DNA of 40,938 nucleotides. Origin: Elusimicrobiota bacterium. Its GTDB lineage: Bacteria; Elusimicrobiota; Elusimicrobia; Elusimicrobiales; UBA9959. Numbering within the stretch: position 1 is the stretch's first letter; every line of letters starts with the position of its first letter. Shown one piece after another: positions 8,007 through 17,937 of this stretch. The position numbers were made by a program, and so were the translations under genes. The notes beneath the pieces were generated by a model. That model was not told where the DNA came from. It saw nothing but the letters and a program-made list of their open reading frames with translations, and ran no database searches. The stretch spans positions 1 to 40,938 of the forward strand of contig JAAYVG010000025.1 in the NCBI GenBank assembly GCA_012517285.1. Reading direction: 5' to 3'.

Positions 8007-8720
8007 TTACTCTTTTTCATTTCCAATTTTAAAAAGCATTTCAGGGTTGATTATTTTTATAAAGTTGTTATTTCTTTTTAGTATATTATCTTTTTCAAAT
8101 TTTTGAAGAGTTCTAACTACGGTTTCAACTCTAAGTCCTGATAGCTCTGCTATCTCACTTCTTTTTAGATTATAAACTATTGGTGTCATTAATTTTTTAT
8201 TTACAAACGAAATATGGTTTATAAGTATTGATGCTACCTTTTCCTCAGCTGTTTTATATGCCATATTGCATAGCTTTTTCTGAAGGTTAGTTATTTCATT
8301 GCATAGTATCATAAGTATCTCTTTGCAGAACTCAAAATCTTCCCTTATTATCTCAACCCATAAATCCCTTGTAAATGTTGCTACAGTGCTTTTTCCCATT
8401 GACCTTGCATTACAGTTATATGTCCTTTCCTTGCATATGGCATATCCAAGCATTGACCCCGGCTTTTTTATCTCTATTATAACACATTTACTCCCGTTAG
8501 CTGCCTCTTTATAAATCTTTGCTCTTCCCTTGCACAGTATATGAAACAGAAAAGGTTTTTCGTTTTCAGTGTAGATGGTATCATTGTTATTCTTTATATG
8601 TATTTTTTTATGATTGTTCCATTTACTTCTGGTACGCTCAGATGTGAGCTTTGAATACAGACAGACCCCTTTATGATTACAGCCAGCACAATCTATGAAT
8701 GTATTTTCCCCCCTTTCCAT
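8007..8720 (-). CDS. Crp/Fnr-family regulator with FNR-like cysteines
   Basis: A 237-residue transcription factor: cyclic nucleotide-binding-like beta domain, dimer helix, and a C-terminal winged helix with RSEIAELSGLRVETVVRTLQKFE as the DNA-reading helix pair. The N terminus has Cys11, Cys14 and Cys20 (CAGCNHKGVC), the same C-x2-C-x5-C spacing as three of the four [4Fe-4S] ligands of E. coli FNR. The fourth FNR cysteine position is not a cysteine by eye, but Cys96 and Cys103 lie nearby. This suggests an oxygen or NO sensor. It has its own strong promoter and probably a leaderless mRNA. Confidence 0.85.
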   Translation of the reverse strand: MERGENTFIDCAGCNHKGVCLYSKLTSERTRSKWNNHKKIHIKNNNDTIYTENEKPFLFHILCKGRAKIYKEAANGSKCVIIEIKKPGSMLGYAICKERTYNCNARSMGKSTVATFTRDLWVEIIREDFEFCKEILMILCNEITNLQKKLCNMAYKTAEEKVASILINHISFVNKKLMTPIVYNLKRSEIAELSGLRVETVVRTLQKFEKDNILKRNNNFIKIINPEMLFKIGNEKE

Positions 8721-8728
8721 AATGATAT

Positions 8729-8756
8729 GTTATAAAATTTAAAATGATTGTGTCAA
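8729..8756 (-). promoter_or_regulatory. Promoter of the FNR-like regulator (leaderless)
   Basis: On the minus strand TTGACA (8751-8756), a 16-bp spacer and TATAAC (8729-8734) form a near-consensus sigma70-type promoter. Only 8 nt separate the -10 box from the ATG at 8720, and no Shine-Dalgarno is present. Transcription should therefore begin at or next to the start codon. Confidence 0.7.
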
Positions 8757-8765
8757 CACATATGA

Positions 8766-9941
8766 TTATTTGATGATGTTTAGAAGAACAAAGTGAAGAT
8801 ATTTAGTTTCTCTCATACCAGCAATTATAGGATGATCCTTTGATTGAGTCCCTATATAAATATTAAAAGTTCTTCTCTGTGATTTAATAGCAGCTGTTTC
8901 AATTATTTCATTAAATATTTCATCAGATATATGCTGGGAGCAGGTTGAAAACGCAACATATCCGGCTGGTTTGACGGTTTTTAGTGCTGATTTTAACATT
9001 TTTATATAAAGTCTTTTTGCATCATTCAAATGCTTTTTATTATGAACAAGATTTGGTGGATCTAAAAGTATAAAATCAGGGTTATCTTTGAAATCATTAT
9101 CGGATAATCCATCCAGTACATTTAGGGCGTTTTCTTCCTTGAAAACAAGTGTTTCCTCAGATATTTTGTTGAGTTCCCTGTTAGTCTCAGCTGTTTCCAC
9201 TGCCTTTTTTGATGAGTCTATGCCTAAAACAAAATTAGCACCATTTTTTGCTGCAATTATTGAGAATGCCCCTGTATAACAGTATAGATCTAAAACCTTT
9301 TTATCTTTAAAATATGGAATTAAAAATTCTCTATTATCCCTCTGATCAAAATACCAACCTGTTTTCTGTGAGTTGATTATATCTATATTAAACATTGCTC
9401 CATTTTCTTCTATTATTATCCTTTCAGTCAGCTTTCCGATTATTTCTGTAGGTTCTATTGCAAGCCCTTCAAGTATCCTTGAGTGATGATTTCTGAGTAT
9501 AACAATAGCCTCAGGGTTGTATATCTCTTTTATACTTGCTATTATTTCTTTGATAGATTTTTCAACACCAGCTGAAAGTATCTGAACGGTTATAACTGAG
9601 TTATATTTATCTATGACAAGACCACCTATTCCATCGCTTTCACCGAAAAAAAACCTACCATTAACTATTCCTATGCTCTTTCTGTAATCAAACGCCTTGT
9701 TAAGGCAGTTGAGAAAAAAATGTTCATCCATATCCTCTTTGCCTTTTAGTAAAAGCCTGACAGATATGAGACTGTGTGGATTATAAAACCCAATTCCACA
9801 CTGAGTATCATCACTGTAAACAATCCTGCAAATCTCACCATTTTCAGCTGTAAAGTCATGTTTAGCTATTTCGTTGGAAAATATCCAGAGATGAGTATTA
9901 AGTCTTTCAATGTATCTTTCTTTAAGTTTTATTGTTTTCAT
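8766..9941 (-). CDS. Class I rRNA methyltransferase, RlmI-like
   Basis: A 391-residue SAM-dependent methyltransferase with an N-terminal PUA-like domain (residues 1-75, ending near YNPHSLISVRLL). An EEHRY-type middle region (FFGESDGIGGLVIDKY) follows, then a Rossmann domain with VLDLYCYTGAFSI and LDPPNLVHNK. A cysteine in FSTCSQHIS is the candidate catalytic residue for m5C. The family modifies 23S rRNA (C1962 in E. coli). The DPPN in place of the usual DPPS/A is a small variation. It lies downstream of the SAM hydrolase-like gene across a 325-bp repeat spacer. Confidence 0.87.
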   Translation of the reverse strand: MKTIKLKERYIERLNTHLWIFSNEIAKHDFTAENGEICRIVYSDDTQCGIGFYNPHSLISVRLLLKGKEDMDEHFFLNCLNKAFDYRKSIGIVNGRFFFGESDGIGGLVIDKYNSVITVQILSAGVEKSIKEIIASIKEIYNPEAIVILRNHHSRILEGLAIEPTEIIGKLTERIIIEENGAMFNIDIINSQKTGWYFDQRDNREFLIPYFKDKKVLDLYCYTGAFSIIAAKNGANFVLGIDSSKKAVETAETNRELNKISEETLVFKEENALNVLDGLSDNDFKDNPDFILLDPPNLVHNKKHLNDAKRLYIKMLKSALKTVKPAGYVAFSTCSQHISDEIFNEIIETAAIKSQRRTFNIYIGTQSKDHPIIAGMRETKYLHFVLLNIIK

Positions 9942-10266
9942 ATATTGTAAATCAGAAGTCAGAGGTCAGAAGACAGAGGTCAGAAAACAGATGTCAGAAA
10001 GCAGAGAACAGAAATCAGAAGTCAGAGGTCAGAATACAGAAATCAGAAAACAGAGGACAGACAAATAGGGAATTTCCTTAAATTCTGAGCTCTGACTTAA
10101 TCTTGATGTTTTACTAAACAACCAGATGACTAAATAACTAATTTGTCTGTCTTCATCTCGATAATTATCCGTTTTCATCTCGATGATTTCCTAAATAACT
10201 AACTTATCTGTCTTCATCTGATTTCTATCTGTTTACATCTTGATGAATCCGTCTACATCATGATGT
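9942..10266 (-). repeat. Long compound inverted-repeat spacer before the RlmI-like gene
   Basis: This 325-bp gap contains no gene. Read in the minus (coding) direction, it begins with 22-24-bp units of the form ATCAnnATGnAnACnGAT (about 10130-10265). It passes TTAGTTATTTAG words and ends with a run of TCTGACCTCTGTCTTCTGA words (about 9955-10065) that stops just before the methyltransferase start. The leading CAGATGAAGACAGA and trailing TCTGTCTTCTGA arms are complementary, so the transcript can fold into a long imperfect hairpin. Confidence 0.75.
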
Positions 10267-11046
10267 TTATATTGCTACTATAACCTCAACCTTATCTCCG
10301 ATTTTTATGTTGTGGGTCTTTGAAAAATTAGAATTTTTTATAGAAAACTCTACGAAATCATATGAACCTATTACTGCTATTTCTTCGCTCTGTCCACCGA
10401 GAGCGTATGTTAGAGTCAATCCTTTTATCAATATATTGCTTATATTAAATATTGATTTTGGTGTTACATAATCCTTCATAATATTTGTTATTGCATTTCC
10501 AAATCTATCTATTGCTATGACCTCTCCATAAACAGTGTTCCCTACTCTTAATGGATGTGGAAATGGGATTTTGTTGTATGAATCGTATGTTGTTCCTATC
10601 TCATCCTCTTTAAATCCCTTTGCAATAATGGCTGCAGCAGGTGCCATTATATCTCTGCCATGGAATGTTGAACTTATCTTTGGAAGAAAAAGTTTTTGAT
10701 TATCTATAACCCTTGCCTCAATTATTTTTTCTTTTTCTTCAACCCAGCTTATAAGACCATTATCGGGTGCTATTATCTGATGGTTTTCAGTCTTTACCCA
10801 TATGACACTTCTCCCAGTTCCAACTCCGGGATCAACAACGCATAGCATCATTGCCGATTTTGGAAGGTATGTAATGGATGCCATAATATAAAAAGCCGCT
10901 GTCCTTATATCCTGAGGTGGTATTGAGTGGGTTATATCTATTATATTAACTGATGAATTCTTGGAATATATAACTGACTTCATTATTCCAACAAACGGGT
11001 CACTGCTTCCGAAGTCTGTTATTAATGATATAAACTTTGTTTTCAT
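10267..11046 (-). CDS. SAM hydrolase / SAM hydroxide adenosyltransferase (DUF62)
   Basis: A 259-residue member of the DUF62 family, which is related to fluorinase and chlorinase. Characterised bacterial and archaeal members hydrolyse S-adenosylmethionine to adenosine and methionine. Motifs: LITDFGSSDPFVG with Asp11, CVVDPGVGTGR, APDNGLISWV and FHGRDIMAPAAA, with IDRFGNAITN in the C-terminal beta domain. Length is typical. It sits 2 nt after pyrE on the same transcript. Nothing here suggests halogenation. The physiological reason for SAM cleavage is unclear for the family in general. Confidence 0.88.
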   Translation of the reverse strand: MKTKFISLITDFGSSDPFVGIMKSVIYSKNSSVNIIDITHSIPPQDIRTAAFYIMASITYLPKSAMMLCVVDPGVGTGRSVIWVKTENHQIIAPDNGLISWVEEKEKIIEARVIDNQKLFLPKISSTFHGRDIMAPAAAIIAKGFKEDEIGTTYDSYNKIPFPHPLRVGNTVYGEVIAIDRFGNAITNIMKDYVTPKSIFNISNILIKGLTLTYALGGQSEEIAVIGSYDFVEFSIKNSNFSKTHNIKIGDKVEVIVAI

Positions 11047-11048
11047 AT

Positions 11049-11630
11049 TTATTTCTCAGATGATGTTCCGCAGGCTGTGAGCGGTATGGACATCTTACAG
11101 AGGGGACAGTTATCAGGTGGGTAAAGCTCAAGCGGATATGATACAAGGCATCTTACTGGAACATTAAAAAATGGCAGTTCTCCTGTGGATCTATCAACTA
11201 TTGCGGCAACTCCAATAACCTTTGCCTTATAATTTCTGGCAAGCGATATCGCCTCCGCACACATCTTTCCTGTCGAAAAAACATCATCAACTATTAAAAC
11301 CTTTTCATTCTCAGCTATTTTAAAATTTCTCTTAAGCATCATAACACCATCTACTTTTTCGGTGAATATTGATCTTGCATTTTTAATCCTTGCTATTTCC
11401 TGTCCTATAACTATTATTGCAGGATTTGGCGAGATCACAACATCTATGTCCTGAGGAAATCTATCTGCCATCTCCTTTGCAATTTTTTGTGCTATATGAG
11501 GATACTGAAGTACCATAGATGTCTGTATATAGGTTTGTGAATGAAAACCTGATGGAAGTTTAAAGTGTCCGCTGACTATAGCGCCATGTTCCTGTAAAAT
11601 TCCTACTATATCAAATTTACTCTTTGGCAT
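11049..11630 (-). CDS. pyrE: Orotate phosphoribosyltransferase
   Basis: A 193-residue PRTase that makes OMP from orotate and PRPP in de novo pyrimidine synthesis. It has SGHFKLPSGFHSQTYIQ near the N terminus and the PRPP-binding VLIVDDVFSTGKMCAEAI near residues 113-130. The C terminus has PPDNCPLCKMSIPL, a CxxC found in a subgroup of PyrE proteins. The start is supported by AGGAGG nine bases upstream on the minus strand. It follows the AsmA-like gene after a 215-bp repeat spacer and immediately precedes the DUF62 gene. Confidence 0.92.
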   Translation of the reverse strand: MPKSKFDIVGILQEHGAIVSGHFKLPSGFHSQTYIQTSMVLQYPHIAQKIAKEMADRFPQDIDVVISPNPAIIVIGQEIARIKNARSIFTEKVDGVMMLKRNFKIAENEKVLIVDDVFSTGKMCAEAISLARNYKAKVIGVAAIVDRSTGELPFFNVPVRCLVSYPLELYPPDNCPLCKMSIPLTACGTSSEK

Positions 11631-11640
11631 ATCTCCTCCT

Positions 11641-11841
11641 GTTAAACAAAAGACAGATGACAGAAAACAGATATCAGAAGACAGATGTCAGAAGACAGAT
11701 GTCAGATTTTAAAAGAATTTCTTATTTATCTGATATCTGTTTTAATCCTGACTTAATCTGTCTTCATCTGATGATTTATCCGTTTACATCTTGATTGAAT
11801 CTGTCTTCATCTTGATGATTAGATAACTTTTTTAGTGACCG
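11641..11841 (-). repeat. Compound inverted-repeat spacer before pyrE
   Basis: In the coding direction the spacer starts with three 22-23-bp units close to ATCATCAAGATGAAGACAGA (about 11750-11820). It ends with repeated GACATCTGTCTTCT words (about 11645-11710) that stop at the AGGAGG of pyrE. The two halves are mutually complementary. The architecture is the same as at 9942-10266 and 27745-27921. Confidence 0.75.
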
Positions 11842-11845
11842 CTAT

Positions 11846-13891
11846 CTACTCTTCTATCTTTACTGATTCCTTTATCTCTTTATCAACGAGATTTGTGATA
11901 TCAGTTGCGTCAAATATCTTAATTTCATTCTTATTAAATTTTCCTTTTATTTTGAAAGCCAGCGCTGGCCTTCCCTTTGAATCTGAAAGTGTCTCGGGTA
12001 ATGCCCCAATCTTATAGTCCTTTCTGTTTATAACATACTCTTCCATATCTATTTCTTCAGTTTTTATGTTTAAAACTCCTTTAGCATAAACCATAAATTC
12101 TTTTGAATTCAAATAGAATTTATTAACTACTATTTTACCATTATTTAAGCTGAAATCAATTCCTGTATCAGAAAAATTTATTAAATCAAGGGATGATTCA
12201 AACTTTAAAGCCCCGGTTCTGTTAAGGCTAAAGATCGTTGTTAGAGGGGTAAACAATAGTTCATAAACTCCACCCTGTTTTATGCTTTCCTGTATTTTTT
12301 TCATATTTCCATTTATAAGTTTTATTTTAAAGTTGGCATCCATAAGATCATACCTATTGAATCTTGATATATCCCCTCTTATATATATTTTCTGTGCTGT
12401 AACATATGGATCCAATATAAAATCACTGGAATCCCATACTATTTTTACAGGTCTGTTTGTGATGTGATATCTTGAATTTTTATTCTCTGGATAGATAGAA
12501 AGCTTTTCATTGAAGTAGTTAAAGATCTCATAATATTTTTTTGTATCAAATTTTGATGTGTTAAAAACCACGTTGAATGATTTGTTAGGTTTAAACAGAT
12601 TTTTTATAACAGCATTGAATTTGATGTCTATACCATCAAGATTAAGTTTTGATTCCAGCCTTTCACTTTTATAATCAGATGTGTCCACAAGGCTTCCTGT
12701 TATTGTACCATGCGGAAACACAGCAGTTGCTTTTAATATATTTATATCAGTAAAGGTAGGTGTTATCTCAACTTTTATATTTGTATTTTTAAAATCAAAG
12801 AGATCATATATATCCTTACAGTTTAAGTCGTTGCTTGATGCTTTAATAAAAACCTGATTTCCTTTTTCAACTCTTACCTCTATATCAGTTTTGCCAGAAA
12901 AATTTTTTATATACTCATTTAGGTAATCATAAACCTTTCCTACATCTATTTGATTTGCTGTTATCTCTGCTCTTTCCACGATCTTTTTATTCCAATCGTA
13001 GTATATTTTAACCTTAGTATTAAGTTCTTTTATATTTGATTCTATTTTTATGGTATTACTGCTTATGGCTTGTGTATAAATTGGTGCTTCAAATCTATCA
13101 AGGACAATATTTTCATTCAGCTTTATGAAATCCTTGAGATTGATGCTTGTTGAGGTCTTTAAATTTAAAGTGGAGCTGAGTTTTTTTATATCATTTAATG
13201 TACCATTAAGAGTTATCTTCTTGTCCTTTATCCTTGTTTCAAAGCTATGAATTTCTATCTTTTTATTGTCATCGTATGATATCGAAAAAGATGCTATAAA
13301 ATTTATAGGATTTATGAAAGAATTTTGGTAGTTCATATTCACATCAAAAACAGTATCCTTGCTAAGAATTTTTTTTGCCGAGGTTATATCGTTTATCAGT
13401 ATCCTGTGATAGTTTTTAGAATCTATATCATTAAATGATATATCAAAATTTTTTAATGACATCTCCGGCATTTCATTTTTCCCTGGTGTTAAAAAGCTAT
13501 CTATCAACCTCTGGATATTGAACTTTCCATCCTTCTTGTATAAAAACGCTGATGCATCTTCAACATAGATTTCATTTATTTTTATTGAAAAATACTTTAA
13601 AAAGTTTATAAAATCAATGTTTATCTCAACATTATCAGCCCTAAAAACGATCTCATTGTTTTCTTTATTGACAAAGGATATATTTTTTAAATAAATTCTA
13701 TCAGGTAAAGAAAATTTTAATCCATCAAAATTAAGTATCAGATCGCTTTTCTCATATACAACCTCTATTAGATAATTTTTTATATCCTCAGTATTACAGT
13801 ATTTATGATATATAAAGACTAAAGAAAGAATTACAGCTATTATCAATGAAAAGAGTAGTATTATAATAAATCTAAAAAACTTAAAAATCAT
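11846..13891 (-). CDS. AsmA-like envelope protein
   Basis: A 681-residue protein with one N-terminal membrane anchor (residues 5-28), then a very long beta-rich region that faces the periplasm. The start (FDGLKFSLPDRIYLKNISF, then VEINIDFINFLKYF) and the C-terminal part (KFESSLDLINFSDTGIDFSLNNGKIVVNKFYLNS, residues about 565-600) match the AsmA/TamB-like pattern. Such proteins are thought to form bridges carrying phospholipids to the outer membrane. It overlaps the upstream M50-like gene by 4 nt. The specific subfamily is not clear. Confidence 0.75.
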   Translation of the reverse strand: MIFKFFRFIIILLFSLIIAVILSLVFIYHKYCNTEDIKNYLIEVVYEKSDLILNFDGLKFSLPDRIYLKNISFVNKENNEIVFRADNVEINIDFINFLKYFSIKINEIYVEDASAFLYKKDGKFNIQRLIDSFLTPGKNEMPEMSLKNFDISFNDIDSKNYHRILINDITSAKKILSKDTVFDVNMNYQNSFINPINFIASFSISYDDNKKIEIHSFETRIKDKKITLNGTLNDIKKLSSTLNLKTSTSINLKDFIKLNENIVLDRFEAPIYTQAISSNTIKIESNIKELNTKVKIYYDWNKKIVERAEITANQIDVGKVYDYLNEYIKNFSGKTDIEVRVEKGNQVFIKASSNDLNCKDIYDLFDFKNTNIKVEITPTFTDINILKATAVFPHGTITGSLVDTSDYKSERLESKLNLDGIDIKFNAVIKNLFKPNKSFNVVFNTSKFDTKKYYEIFNYFNEKLSIYPENKNSRYHITNRPVKIVWDSSDFILDPYVTAQKIYIRGDISRFNRYDLMDANFKIKLINGNMKKIQESIKQGGVYELLFTPLTTIFSLNRTGALKFESSLDLINFSDTGIDFSLNNGKIVVNKFYLNSKEFMVYAKGVLNIKTEEIDMEEYVINRKDYKIGALPETLSDSKGRPALAFKIKGKFNKNEIKIFDATDITNLVDKEIKESVKIEE

Positions 13892-14580
13892 AATTTCGCG
13901 AATATGTATTTAATTATAGTTATAAAAAAAGCTATTATTTTTTTGATGGAGAATATATAATATTTGATTGTATCTTTAAAAAATATAATTAAAATGTTTT
14001 CTTTCACAGGTGTTATTATGTATATCAAGAATATAAAGAATATAAGATTTAGGAGAATTATTAAGACTGTTGATACAAACCTGCCACCAGTTTCCTTAAA
14101 ATCAGTTTGATTTATTGATATTGCATCAACTGTGTTTATTATATGAAACGAAAAAAACAGCCCCTGAGTAAAGATAAAAAATCTAAAATAATCCTTTTTT
14201 ACTTCAAATGGTAGTAAAAAATAGATTATTGATATAAGAATATTGTAGAGTGGAAATATGTAAGGTGCTATAGCAGTAAACTTGTTCACTCTGCTTCCAA
14301 AAGAGACATATCCATTTCTTTTAGAAACCTTTATTTTTTTTATGCTGTTGCCGCTTAAAAAACCTGATACTGCGTGAGAGAGCTCGTGTGAAAAAACATA
14401 AATATAGTTAACAGTCTTCCTGAACCTTTTATTTACATGGATTAATATATAGAGTATAAATCCGGACAAAAAGAAAAGCGATATATCAGAACTGAATTTC
14501 ATTATCTTTATCAAACCCAGATATGACATACATACTGCATATATCATCGGTATTGCAAGAAACGTTATTATGGTTGACAT
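13888..14580 (-). CDS. M50-like membrane metallopeptidase
   Basis: A 230-residue, strongly hydrophobic protein with about five or six membrane spans. It contains HELSH at residues 65-69, the HExxH zinc site of M50 peptidases, at the edge of a membrane segment. A later NQTDF stands where the family has its third metal-binding acidic residue. No PDZ domain or RseP/SpoIVFB hallmark loop is seen, so the substrate is unknown. It lies between a response regulator and an AsmA-like gene, abutting or overlapping both, which hints at an envelope-related role. Confidence 0.75.
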   Translation of the reverse strand: MSTIITFLAIPMIYAVCMSYLGLIKIMKFSSDISLFFLSGFILYILIHVNKRFRKTVNYIYVFSHELSHAVSGFLSGNSIKKIKVSKRNGYVSFGSRVNKFTAIAPYIFPLYNILISIIYFLLPFEVKKDYFRFFIFTQGLFFSFHIINTVDAISINQTDFKETGGRFVSTVLIILLNLIFFIFLIYIITPVKENILIIFFKDTIKYYIFSIKKIIAFFITIIKYIFAKL

Positions 14581-14976
14581 TTATTTTTTTATCTTCAATG
14601 CTTTTTCTACTGCTGAAATAAAGATATGTGTCTTTATTGGTTTTTCTATAAAGTCCACTACGTTGGGTTCCATCTTTATCATCTCTGATGTTGTTTTGTC
14701 CATGTACTTACCGGTAACAATTATTACAGGGATGTTATGTGTGTCATCTGATTGAAGTTCCCTAAGTATCTCAAAGCCACCAAACCCTGGGAGCATAAGA
14801 TCAAGTATTATAAGATCAGGATTTTTTGCTTTGACTTTGGTTATTGCATCATTACCGTTTGAGGAATTCTCTACCCTAAATCCTTCTTTCCTAAGGATTA
14901 TTTCAAGAAGTTCTCTTACTGCATCATCATCGTCAACTATTAAAATTAATTTCTTGGATATTTCTGATGTGTCCAT
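14581..14976 (-). CDS. Single-domain response regulator
   Basis: A 131-residue CheY-like receiver without an output domain. The acidic pocket is Asp15-Asp17 in LIVDDDDAV, the phospho-acceptor is Asp59 in LIILDLMLPG, and Thr88 and Lys112 (EKPIK) complete the active site. No histidine kinase is present in the window, so its partner is encoded elsewhere. It abuts the M50-like gene (no gap) and follows the Lrp/AsnC ligand-binding gene by about 20 nt. An AGGATA lies upstream of the start. Confidence 0.88.
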   Translation of the reverse strand: MDTSEISKKLILIVDDDDAVRELLEIILRKEGFRVENSSNGNDAITKVKAKNPDLIILDLMLPGFGGFEILRELQSDDTHNIPVIIVTGKYMDKTTSEMIKMEPNVVDFIEKPIKTHIFISAVEKALKIKK

Positions 14977-14997
14977 AATTTATTTATCCTAAAAAAA

Positions 14998-15228
14998 TTA
15001 ATAATTGGTTGTTACAAGAGTTTCTGTTGACTGAACACCATGGGTTGATCTTATTTCTCTCAGTATAAGGTTTGAAAGCTTATCCATAGTATCAGCCTCA
15101 GCTATTATTATTGCGTCCCATCCTCCAAACGTTATATAAACATCCTTTATTCCTCTTATCGTTTTTATCTGAGATATAGCTTTTTGTTCAAGCCCTGCCG
15201 TCAGTTTGCAAAGTACGAATGATATCAT
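14998..15228 (-). CDS. Stand-alone Lrp/AsnC ligand-binding (RAM) domain protein
   Basis: A 76-residue protein that is just the C-terminal effector-binding domain of Lrp/AsnC regulators (SFVLCKLTAGLEQKAISQI, GGWDAIIIAEADTMDKL, then the TETLV strand). There is no helix-turn-helix. Such stand-alone domains form oligomers that bind amino acids or related ligands. It leads the minus-strand unit with the response regulator, M50-like and AsmA-like genes. AGGAGG precedes the start. Its promoter half lies in the palindrome at 15261-15290 shared with gap. Confidence 0.82.
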   Translation of the reverse strand: MISFVLCKLTAGLEQKAISQIKTIRGIKDVYITFGGWDAIIIAEADTMDKLSNLILREIRSTHGVQSTETLVTTNY

Positions 15229-15260
15229 ATTTCCTCCTTCTTCATATTCCCTTGTTCTTT

Positions 15261-15290
15261 AATATTATACTAAAAATTTTGTATAATATT
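15261..15290. promoter_or_regulatory. Divergent promoter palindrome between the Lrp-like gene and gap
   Basis: AATATTATAC (15261-15270) and GTATAATATT (15281-15290) form a perfect 10-bp inverted repeat around a 10-nt AT spacer. Each arm contains a perfect TATAAT facing outward (plus strand 15282-15287, minus strand 15264-15269). The element can serve as two divergent -10 boxes and as a symmetrical operator. Confidence 0.6.
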
Positions 15291-15368
15291 TGAAGATTTA
15301 AGGTGGTTAATTGATGATGTCGGATTGTTCTTTTAACAACTCAGTTTTGTATTTCTAATCTTGTGTAA

Positions 15369-16436
<1,068 letters not shown>

Positions 16437-16567
16437 TAGTGGTTAGAAGACAGAAGTCAGAAGACAGAAAAGGCAAAAAGCAATAATGATTAGTGAATAA
16501 GCTGTTTTCTTATTTTACTGGCTGCTGTTCTCTTAACACTGACCACTGATCACTGACCACTATTTTA
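16437..16567 (+). repeat. Inverted-repeat spacer between gap and the cDPG synthetase-like gene
   Basis: AATAGTGGTTAG right at the gap stop (16435-16446) is complementary at 11 of 12 positions to CTGACCACTATT (16553-16564), which abuts the ribosome binding site of the next gene. Between them are CAGAAGACAGAAGTCAG words on the left and CACTGACCACTGATCACTG on the right. Confidence 0.75.
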
Positions 16568-16578
16568 CAGGAGGAACA

Positions 16579-17925
16579 ATGACAAACAAAGATGGTAGAA
16601 AGAAAGTTATAATAATGGGAGCTGCAGGAAGAGATTTCCATAATTTTAACACCTATTACAGGGATAACGAAAATTATGAAGTCGTGGCTTTTACAGCCCA
16701 GCAGATTCCTAACATTGCAGGTAGAAAGTATCCTGCATCTTTAAGCGGTAAACTCTATCCTGCTGGAATACCAATATATGAAGAAGCAGAGTTAGCCGAT
16801 TTAATAAAAAAGTACAACGTTGATCAGGTTGTCTTTGCTTACAGTGATGTGAACTTTAACTATGTCATGGAAAAGGGTTCCATTGCACTTGCTTGTGGAG
16901 CAGATTATGTATTGCTGAGCGGTGAGCACACAATGATAAAATCGACAAAGCCAGTCATATCCGTATGTGCGGTCAGAACAGGGTGTGGCAAAAGCCAGAC
17001 ATCAAGAAGGATTGCTGCAATTTTAAAAGAGATGGGCAAAAAGGTTGTTGTTATAAGACATCCTATGCCTTACGGCGATTTAGAAAAGCAGACATGGCAG
17101 AGATTTGCTTCGATACAGGACATGTTGGATCAGAAATGTACAATAGAAGAGATGGAAGAGTATGAACCACATATAAGTGAGGGACATATTGTTTATGCTG
17201 GTGTTGATTATGGGAAGATTTTGCATGAGGCAGAAAAAGAAGCTGATGTGATACTGTGGGATGGTGGTAACAATGATCTTCCTTTTTACAAACCTGATAT
17301 CCATATAGTTGTTACTGATCCACTGAGAGCAGGTCATGAGAATTTTTATCATCCAGGAGCAACCAACCTTAGAATGGCTGATGTTGTTGTCATAAACAAG
17401 GTTGATACTGCAAAACCTGAGGATGTAAAGAAGGTGAAGGACAGCATTAATGCAGTAAATCCTAACGCAAAGATAATTGAGGCAGAAAGTCCTGTTGTTA
17501 TCAATGGTGATGTCTCAAAGATAAAGGGCAAAAAAGTTCTTGTTGTTGAGGATGGTCCTACACTAACACACGGTGGAATGAAGTTTGGAGCAGCTTATGT
17601 TGCTGCAAAGAACAACGGAGCCGGCGAAATAATTGATCCAAGACCTTATGCTGTTGGTTCAATAAAGGGTGTTTTTGAAAAATATAACCATCTTGAAAGC
17701 ATACTCCCAGCTATGGGATATGGTGATGAACAGATGAAAGAGCTTAAAGAAACTATTGAGAAAATTCCTTGTGATTTGGTTCTCGTTGGAACTCCAATAG
17801 ATCTTGCTCTTCACCTCAAGTTCAACAAGCCTTCTTTAAGAGTATCATATTATCTTAAAGAAAAAACATCCCCGGGACTCAAAGAAATAGTTAATGATGT
17901 GATCTCAAGCAAGGTTGCAAGATAA
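16579..17925 (+). CDS. Cyclic 2,3-diphosphoglycerate synthetase-like P-loop protein
   Basis: A 448-residue protein. An N-terminal Rossmann-like part (KKVIIMGAAGRDFHNFN, residues 9-24) is followed by a P-loop VRTGCGKSQ (132-140), a DTBS/CobQ-like ATPase core with DVILWDGGNNDLPF, and INKVD near residue 270. This matches the family of the archaeal enzyme that cyclises 2,3-diphosphoglycerate with ATP, a compatible solute in some methanogens. Bacterial members are mostly uncharacterised and usually annotated only as GTPase or cDPG synthetase. The position between gap and pgk fits a phosphoglycerate-linked role, but cDPG production is not shown. AGGAGG supports the start. Confidence 0.75.
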   Translation: MTNKDGRKKVIIMGAAGRDFHNFNTYYRDNENYEVVAFTAQQIPNIAGRKYPASLSGKLYPAGIPIYEEAELADLIKKYNVDQVVFAYSDVNFNYVMEKGSIALACGADYVLLSGEHTMIKSTKPVISVCAVRTGCGKSQTSRRIAAILKEMGKKVVVIRHPMPYGDLEKQTWQRFASIQDMLDQKCTIEEMEEYEPHISEGHIVYAGVDYGKILHEAEKEADVILWDGGNNDLPFYKPDIHIVVTDPLRAGHENFYHPGATNLRMADVVVINKVDTAKPEDVKKVKDSINAVNPNAKIIEAESPVVINGDVSKIKGKKVLVVEDGPTLTHGGMKFGAAYVAAKNNGAGEIIDPRPYAVGSIKGVFEKYNHLESILPAMGYGDEQMKELKETIEKIPCDLVLVGTPIDLALHLKFNKPSLRVSYYLKEKTSPGLKEIVNDVISSKVAR

Positions 17926-17937
17926 AGGGAGATACCT

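Noticed and set aside
9950-10265. CRISPR array
   Set aside because: The repeats are degenerate, of 7-9 and 22 bp, without constant spacers or cas genes.
10267-11046. Fluorinase or chlorinase
   Set aside because: The protein fits the DUF62 SAM hydrolase group, and no halogenase-type loop or halometabolite gene is visible nearby.
11846-14580. A defence or secretion island made of the M50-like and AsmA-like genes with the response regulator
   Set aside because: The genes are typical envelope and signalling families with host-like composition; nothing suggests nuclease, toxin or phage-related functions.
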